Notes under the pieces: model-generated | What the model was told of the DNA's origin: nothing | Databases searched by the model: none | What the model saw: only the letters and a program-made list of their open reading frames with translations | Position numbers and translations under genes: made by a program | Assembly (NCBI RefSeq): GCF_008831285.2 | Contig: NC_045140.1 | Coordinates: 6,568,505 to 6,632,504 of the forward strand | Source: Nymphaea colorata | Lineage: Eukaryota > Streptophyta > Magnoliopsida > Nymphaeales > Nymphaeaceae | Length of the DNA: 64,000 nucleotides | Direction of reading: 5' to 3' | Part shown: piece by piece, positions 58,561-64,000 of the stretch | Position numbering within the stretch: position 1 is the stretch's first letter | How the letters are laid out: the number at the start of each line of letters is the position of its first letter

Positions 58561-61300
58561 TCAATGACAAATACTTGTATTCTCTACATCTTACCTCTTA
58601 TTCCTTTGGATCTTCCTCAGTCGTAAAAATAATAATTACACTAAGGCATTCTTTTATTATTGTCATTCATAAACTTAAAAGCAACTCATGTAAGTAATGG
58701 GTTAAGCCTACGATGCAACCCAAGAGCAACTTATGTAGGTGAAGGGTTAAAGCTACACCGCAAGCCAAAACAACCAGCTCATGCATGGGGCTAAACTTGA
58801 ACTCAAACGTGGCAAACCCATAAAGGTAAGAAATTAACCTGCAATAAGCTCAAATAGCCCAATCAAGTAAGGGGTTAAACCTTAGATGTCATTTCAAACA
58901 TGTTTTATTTTCAAAATCTTGTGTGCTTATCTTTGCCACTAAGCACGGTATACACCAACTTAATAGTAAAAAGAGTCATATGTTATCACCGCAAATTTTT
59001 TCAAAGGATTATACTCAATTTGTTCAAACATGATTTCAGTAAATTTCAATCATTTTTATGGCAATTCAAATCTAAATTTGGACCCTGGACCCAAGGTCGC
59101 CACAAAACAAACCTTTTGATCCATATCTAAGTCCAAATCTACAGATCCACGACTGAATCTAAATACAGACCCTAGATCCAAAACAGACCTCTAGATCCAT
59201 ATCCAAATTCAAACCCTGACACTAGATCCAAAACAGACCTCTATACCCATATCTGAATCCAAAGCATGGTCTAAATCCAAGAAAAACTTCAGACCTAGAT
59301 GTAGATCCAAATCCAAGTTCTAGATCCAAAATTGAAACCCGGACCTAAAATGTGAAGCCCATGTCAAAATCAAGCCCAACAGGTGAAATCGAGTTTATAT
59401 TATTAGGAAAATGGATCCATAAAATCGTTCTCGAGTCTAAATTATATTCAAAACAAAGTTTGGATACAAATAAAAAATTCAACTCAAAATACAAAGTCGA
59501 GATCTAATAACAAATTCCAACCCTATATAATGTTGCACGTGCACGTACAAATATCCCCTTTGTTTTTCATCTCAATCTTGGCCAAAATGTTAGAAAATAT
59601 GTTTTAAGCCCAAAACAGCCATCTACTCCTTGATTTGAGCATTGGATATTGATCAGGATGCTTTCGCACCCGCACAAACTCAATCTGGATCTAAAACGAG
59701 CCCGGGACAACCCAAATTGAAGCTGGACCCATTTTAAACAAAAGATCATTTTGCTCTTTAAAATATGCATTTTAAAAATACGATTGTTAAAAAAAAAATT
59801 ATGTGGAACCCCACTTTAGGAGGCCAAGAAGGCAAGAGCCCATTATTGGCCCATTTTAGAGCCAATAGGGGGCATTTCGCCCTCCTCCCCCCAACCCATG
59901 TAACTTGACTAAACAATGCATGGCCCTGCCGTGCACTTTAGCCAAAGCTCACGGCCATGCCATGCGCGGCAGTGCCCTAGCACTATGGCGTGTGACGGCC
60001 TGGCTTGACAATGCCAAATGTTGTCGTGTACGGGTCTAGCATGGCAGCATTGGCGCTATCGTGCATGGGATTGGAGTGACAGCGGCGTCCTAGCATGGCT
60101 GAGACAGGGCTTGCACCCCGCGCAGACCCACCCTGTTTTGGGCTAAAAACTGGGGGCTTGATTAAAGGGGCATTATCCTTGCCAACACCCCTTTGGGGTG
60201 TTTGTAGTGCTATGGGCAAATCTACTTTGGTCAAGGCTTATTTAAAAAATAAATAAATTCAAAAAATACTAAGAATTCATATGAAAATATTGTTAAATTC
60301 AAAAAAATTCAAATGTTAAGTTTTGGCTTCAAAACTCTTTATAAAAACTCCTCAAATCTTCTCGGTTGAGTATGAGTTAACCCTTGGAGAACCTCTAGGC
60401 TTTATCAATTGAAGACTTACAGTTTTCTGAAAAGCCTTGAGACCATCCAGGGAAGAAGATTCATCTTCTCAAGCATTCTAATTGTAGGTATGTAGTCAAT
60501 ATCTCACTCATTGTTCTTTTTTTCGCCTCCCCATAATCATACAAGATAGCTCTAAAATCTCATCTTCGGACTTAACAGCTACTTTTGAGCGCATGAAGAG
60601 CATGAACAATGTGAAATAAAATTTCATTCTTCCTTCTAAAATCAAAATAAGTTTCTTTCTTTGCATATTGAATGTACGCATTGTTTATGCTTGAAATGTG
60701 TTCATGCCTAGTTGATTGATTTTCTAATTAATATGTAAATGAATGGTAAGAACGAGGGCTTGAGTTGAGATTTCTTTGCTATTATGTTAATTTTGAGGTT
60801 GAGATTTGTCCAACCCAAGAAAATTCTTACGAATATGTACATGTTAAATCATGACATTCTTACGTTTAGTATTTCTCTTAATCATAAGATTATGGATCTC
60901 AATGAGAGTTTTCTCACGTTATTAATTTTTCATTTCATGTATGCTTGATTTTCGTTCATACCAATGGTAGAAGAAATAAATTCTTTTGTGTTAGATGAAA
61001 TATATTCTTTTTCATGCTTATATGAGAATACTTTGAGCCCTGTATTTATCCAAATCTCTTTTCTAAGACCTAAATTTTTAATTTTCATGTATTGACTTTA
61101 TGAAGGCCAAAACTCAAGTAATGACTCAATATTGGAATCGTACATGATGGTCTACAACCTCATTCCACTTTCAAAAACTTTTGTTTTTCTTTACAAGAAA
61201 ATTTATGACAAAATATGCAAGAAATGTAAGAAATCTAGATGTATGTGATGGTATAAATGTTTTTAGGTAAATGTTATGGTATGAATAAACAATTTATTTT
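58560..61300 (+). mobile_element. Probable 3' non-coding part of the gypsy element
   Basis: No frame continues. The sequence contains repeats of the AGATCCAAAACAGACC type (59070-59345), reiterated GCAACTCATGTA-GT-A-GGGTTAA blocks (58680-58760), and a GC-rich patch at 59870-60150. This type of long non-coding 3' region is usual for Tat elements. I could not place the LTR or polypurine tract. Confidence 0.5.
59070..59345 (+). repeat. Degenerate AGATCCAAA-type tandem repeat
   Basis: TAGATCCAAAACAGACCTCTA-like units of about 60 bp recur with substitutions. Confidence 0.65.
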
Positions 61301-61329
61301 TCAAGCATATAGAATCAATACATTCATGT

Positions 61330-61862
61330 ATTCACATTCACTTGTGAAATTCACAAACGATCACAAACACTTCTCTAAAAGAACTTAAGCAAAATGAGAT
61401 ATAGCACTAACTAGGTAGTAACCAAATTAGAGTAAAATCTTAAACTTACTTAAGTTCTTAAGAGAACACTAAATTGATCAGAAAAAATCTTCAAAATACC
61501 CATATTGGTTTTCAAAGATTTCTAAATGATATTTCCAAAGGTTTCTTGAATTGAATGTCACTCAAATCAAAATGGCTTAATCTCTCAAATGATACTTCAA
61601 ATTTTTTTCATCCAAAAGTCCTTGAAATATCAACCTTTAACATTATTTCTAAGCATCACACTATATTTAAGGTGAAGAAGATGTTTAAGTAAAAATCAAA
61701 TGCATCAAGAATAAGCATAGCCCTTGGATTCTTCTGGTAAAGGCACTGGGAATGGCCAATCCTCGTAACAACGGGTGAGTCCCTTTCTCTCTCTTTTCAA
61801 AACAAGACTTTATTTTTCTGAAGCACTCTATAAACCAAAATAAACTTTGGGATGCAAACAAT
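61330..61862 (-). repeat. Right arm of the long inverted repeat
   Basis: The reverse complement of 52254-52757, ending GGGATGCAAACA. The arms are about 8.6 kb apart and enclose the gypsy relic. Confidence 0.8.
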
Positions 61863-64000
61863 GTGAACATCCAAAAAGCGGAGATGGTTAAGAGTATATC
61901 TAATTCAAATTCAATCTATTGACACCCCTAATTGCCCAATCGGGCTGAATACATGCTTGGACACCTACTACATGACATGTAACCCCGGGTCTACCAACAT
62001 AGGTGAATGTTGTTTAATGTGTGGCCTAAACTTAATTGTGTTCCACTAGAACAAGCTACCAAGACTCCATAAAATGTTAAGGCAACAAAATGATACAGTT
62101 GAGACTTTATCAAGGTTTCATGTGGAAACAAACTGCTACGTTACAACGTCAATTTCTTATTTGTGACCGTCACATTCAGCACATTACTATGGCGGCTTCC
62201 CTTTGGTTCAACATGTTTAATCATTTTTTAATACAATGTCCATCAGAAAAGTATAGATAACTGTGAAATTTAAGTAAATTGTGGATATTTTAAAAGAAAT
62301 GTAGTGTAGGCTTTCTTTTCCTTCTATCTGGAAGGCTAAAATGGAGAAAAAGAAAGATCTTAACAGCCCATTTTCTTGCTATAAGATTTTTAGCGGTTCA
62401 ACAGATTGGCGTCCCATTCCATGTATTCCAAAAATGGAAATCAAGCATCTAGAGGTCAAGCCTTTTGTGCTTGAATGTGACTCTTTATATCCAATGAGTA
62501 ACACCAGTCCTGCTTTAATGTATAGATCTTCTTCCTTCCTAAGATTCCCACTGAGACTGATTTTTCGGGTCTTTTTTCTTTTTAGTGATATACCTACATA
62601 CCAAGTCCCACTTTGAACTGTTTTTGCAAGTTTTTTCTCTCTCTAAAAGTCATCAATCTCAGGTTGCATTGAAGAAAGGTTGCCAAAAGAAAACACCCAA
62701 AAGGCAGACAAGTCAGGAGAAATTTTCACTTTCTTATCAATTTTCTCTCTCTTTCTCTTTTTCTTTTTTTCCCAGATTCTCTCTCTACCCTAAAATTAGT
62801 AGATTATAAGGAAGAGAAAAGACTTGAGTGACCAGTTCCGTTAAGAAAGAACATGAATTCAATATATTTGAGTATTTAGGAAAAAAAATACAAATGAGTA
62901 AATCCTTTTCAGTAATTTTACTGCACAATTGAATGGTAAACAGCTGGTTGCAGCCCTCAACATGAATGACACCAATGTGATGATTTGTTTGCATGCCATC
63001 GAAGATAAAACAAGGCAATTTGATAGTAAAAGGAGAAAAATATCCAAATTAGCTTCATCTTCTAATCTCCTACTAGGTGAGATCAAGTAAGTACAGTGAA
63101 AATATCCACGTATCACACAGCAACTTGAACCACACATTAATTGTTTTTATGCTGATTAGAGTACAGTAACAAATCATAAAAATAGCTCATGTAATTGAGC
63201 AACATAGAAAGGTGAAACCAATGACAATCTAATCTATGCTTTAACAGTAATCTGAAAAACTAGAAAACCGAAATGATATAAAAAAAATTTTGAAAATAAA
63301 CAGATGAAATCCTTTGGCCATCTGAAGGCTGGCAAACAGCTGAGTTGATTGGGACTTGGTCGATCGGTTCGTATTCAATGTCAATCAGATGATGGTGATT
63401 GAGGCCTCTACACTACAGGGAATACCGATGATCTGCGGCAAACCATGATTTGAATTGGTGCATCATTAATATTGAAATGTTGATTTCAGTAAATGCGGAC
63501 TGATATTCGCTGTCTGTCACTCCCTTTCTCTCGGGGTGAACAAAAAGTACACTTCAACCACTGACCACATGAGAGTTGAAGTTTCCCACCCTTCCCTTGC
63601 CCTCCGTCGGTTCCTGTTGACCCAATGTATGTAAGCTTAGCACTCTCACCCAGCTATTGGCATATAGTTGTGGTACCCACAGGAATTGAACTGATGATGC
63701 TGGTTTTTTGTAATACCCCAATGAAAGTTTAGTTGACCTGTATTGAAGACTATAGGAAAATTCCAAGGTTTTATAAATGGATTAGTTAAGTGGCTTGTTG
63801 TCTTCATTCTTAGCTCTTTTGGGGCTTGAGCTGAAGCTACCGGGGATTGAATTTTGATCCAGTAAAGTAGGAGTTTGATCTGTGTGAGAGTAATCTGGTT
63901 TATTATAGTGGTGTTAGAGCCACTTGCATTCTACAAGATTATGGAAAATCTTCAAGTGTTTATAAAAGGTTTTAGTTAAGGGACTTGATGTCCTGATCAT
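61863..64000. other. No gene recognised
   Basis: Short frames such as 62341-62616 and 62859-63137 (minus) have no motif. There are pyrimidine-rich stretches near 62630-62790. Nothing can be called to the right edge. Confidence 0.4.

Noticed and set aside
52254-61862. The two ~500-bp arms as the LTR pair of the gypsy element
   Set aside because: They are inverted relative to each other, whereas LTRs of one element are direct. I report them as an inverted repeat instead.

Overview
The window is nuclear DNA of a flowering plant. It is AT-rich, has spliced genes with GT-AG introns and plant-type families, and is full of degenerate copia, Tat-type gypsy and hAT relics, MITEs and long TA/GA/TC microsatellites. 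I cannot name the species. Three genes look intact: a chloroplast-envelope quinone-oxidoreductase-like gene (4 coding exons, 4810-11269), an MHK/RCK-type protein kinase gene (16 coding exons, 41774-45869) and an intronless family-1 UDP-glycosyltransferase gene (47169-48554). All are on the + strand.

Layout: 1-2980 has no recognised gene. A broken copia pol (2985-4480) is followed by what looks like its 3' LTR (4534-4784), which ends 25 bp before the oxidoreductase start codon and carries the only good TATA box, so the gene appears to use a retrotransposon-derived promoter. From 5.5 to about 33.7 kb the window is a set of direct segmental duplications. About 5.47-12.76 kb recurs at 23.92-29.09 kb, 12.12-14.2 kb recurs at 22.5-23.78 kb, and 14.22-18.36 kb recurs at 31.35-33.7 kb. 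The second copy begins inside intron 1, so it carries a promoterless oxidoreductase pseudogene, later hit by a 152-bp hAT-type MITE with perfect termini and an 8-bp target duplication. Between the copies (18.0-22.3 kb) lies a dead hAT transposase whose 5' half is present three times in tandem.

From 33.7 to 39.5 kb I see only simple repeats and a tandem duplication. The kinase gene with its long 5' leader occupies about 39.7-46.0 kb, and the glycosyltransferase follows 1.3 kb downstream of the kinase stop codon. A Tat-lineage Ty3/gypsy relic (gag, protease, RT, two RNase H regions, integrase, all with stops) fills 52.9-58.6 kb and lies between two inverted ~0.5-kb arms (52254-52757 and 61330-61862). 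The last 2.1 kb holds nothing I recognise.

The oxidoreductase and kinase are orthologous-looking to the Arabidopsis neighbours At4g13010 and At4g13020, so the pair is probably an old syntenic block stretched to about 30 kb by transposons and duplication. The three genes do not form a pathway.
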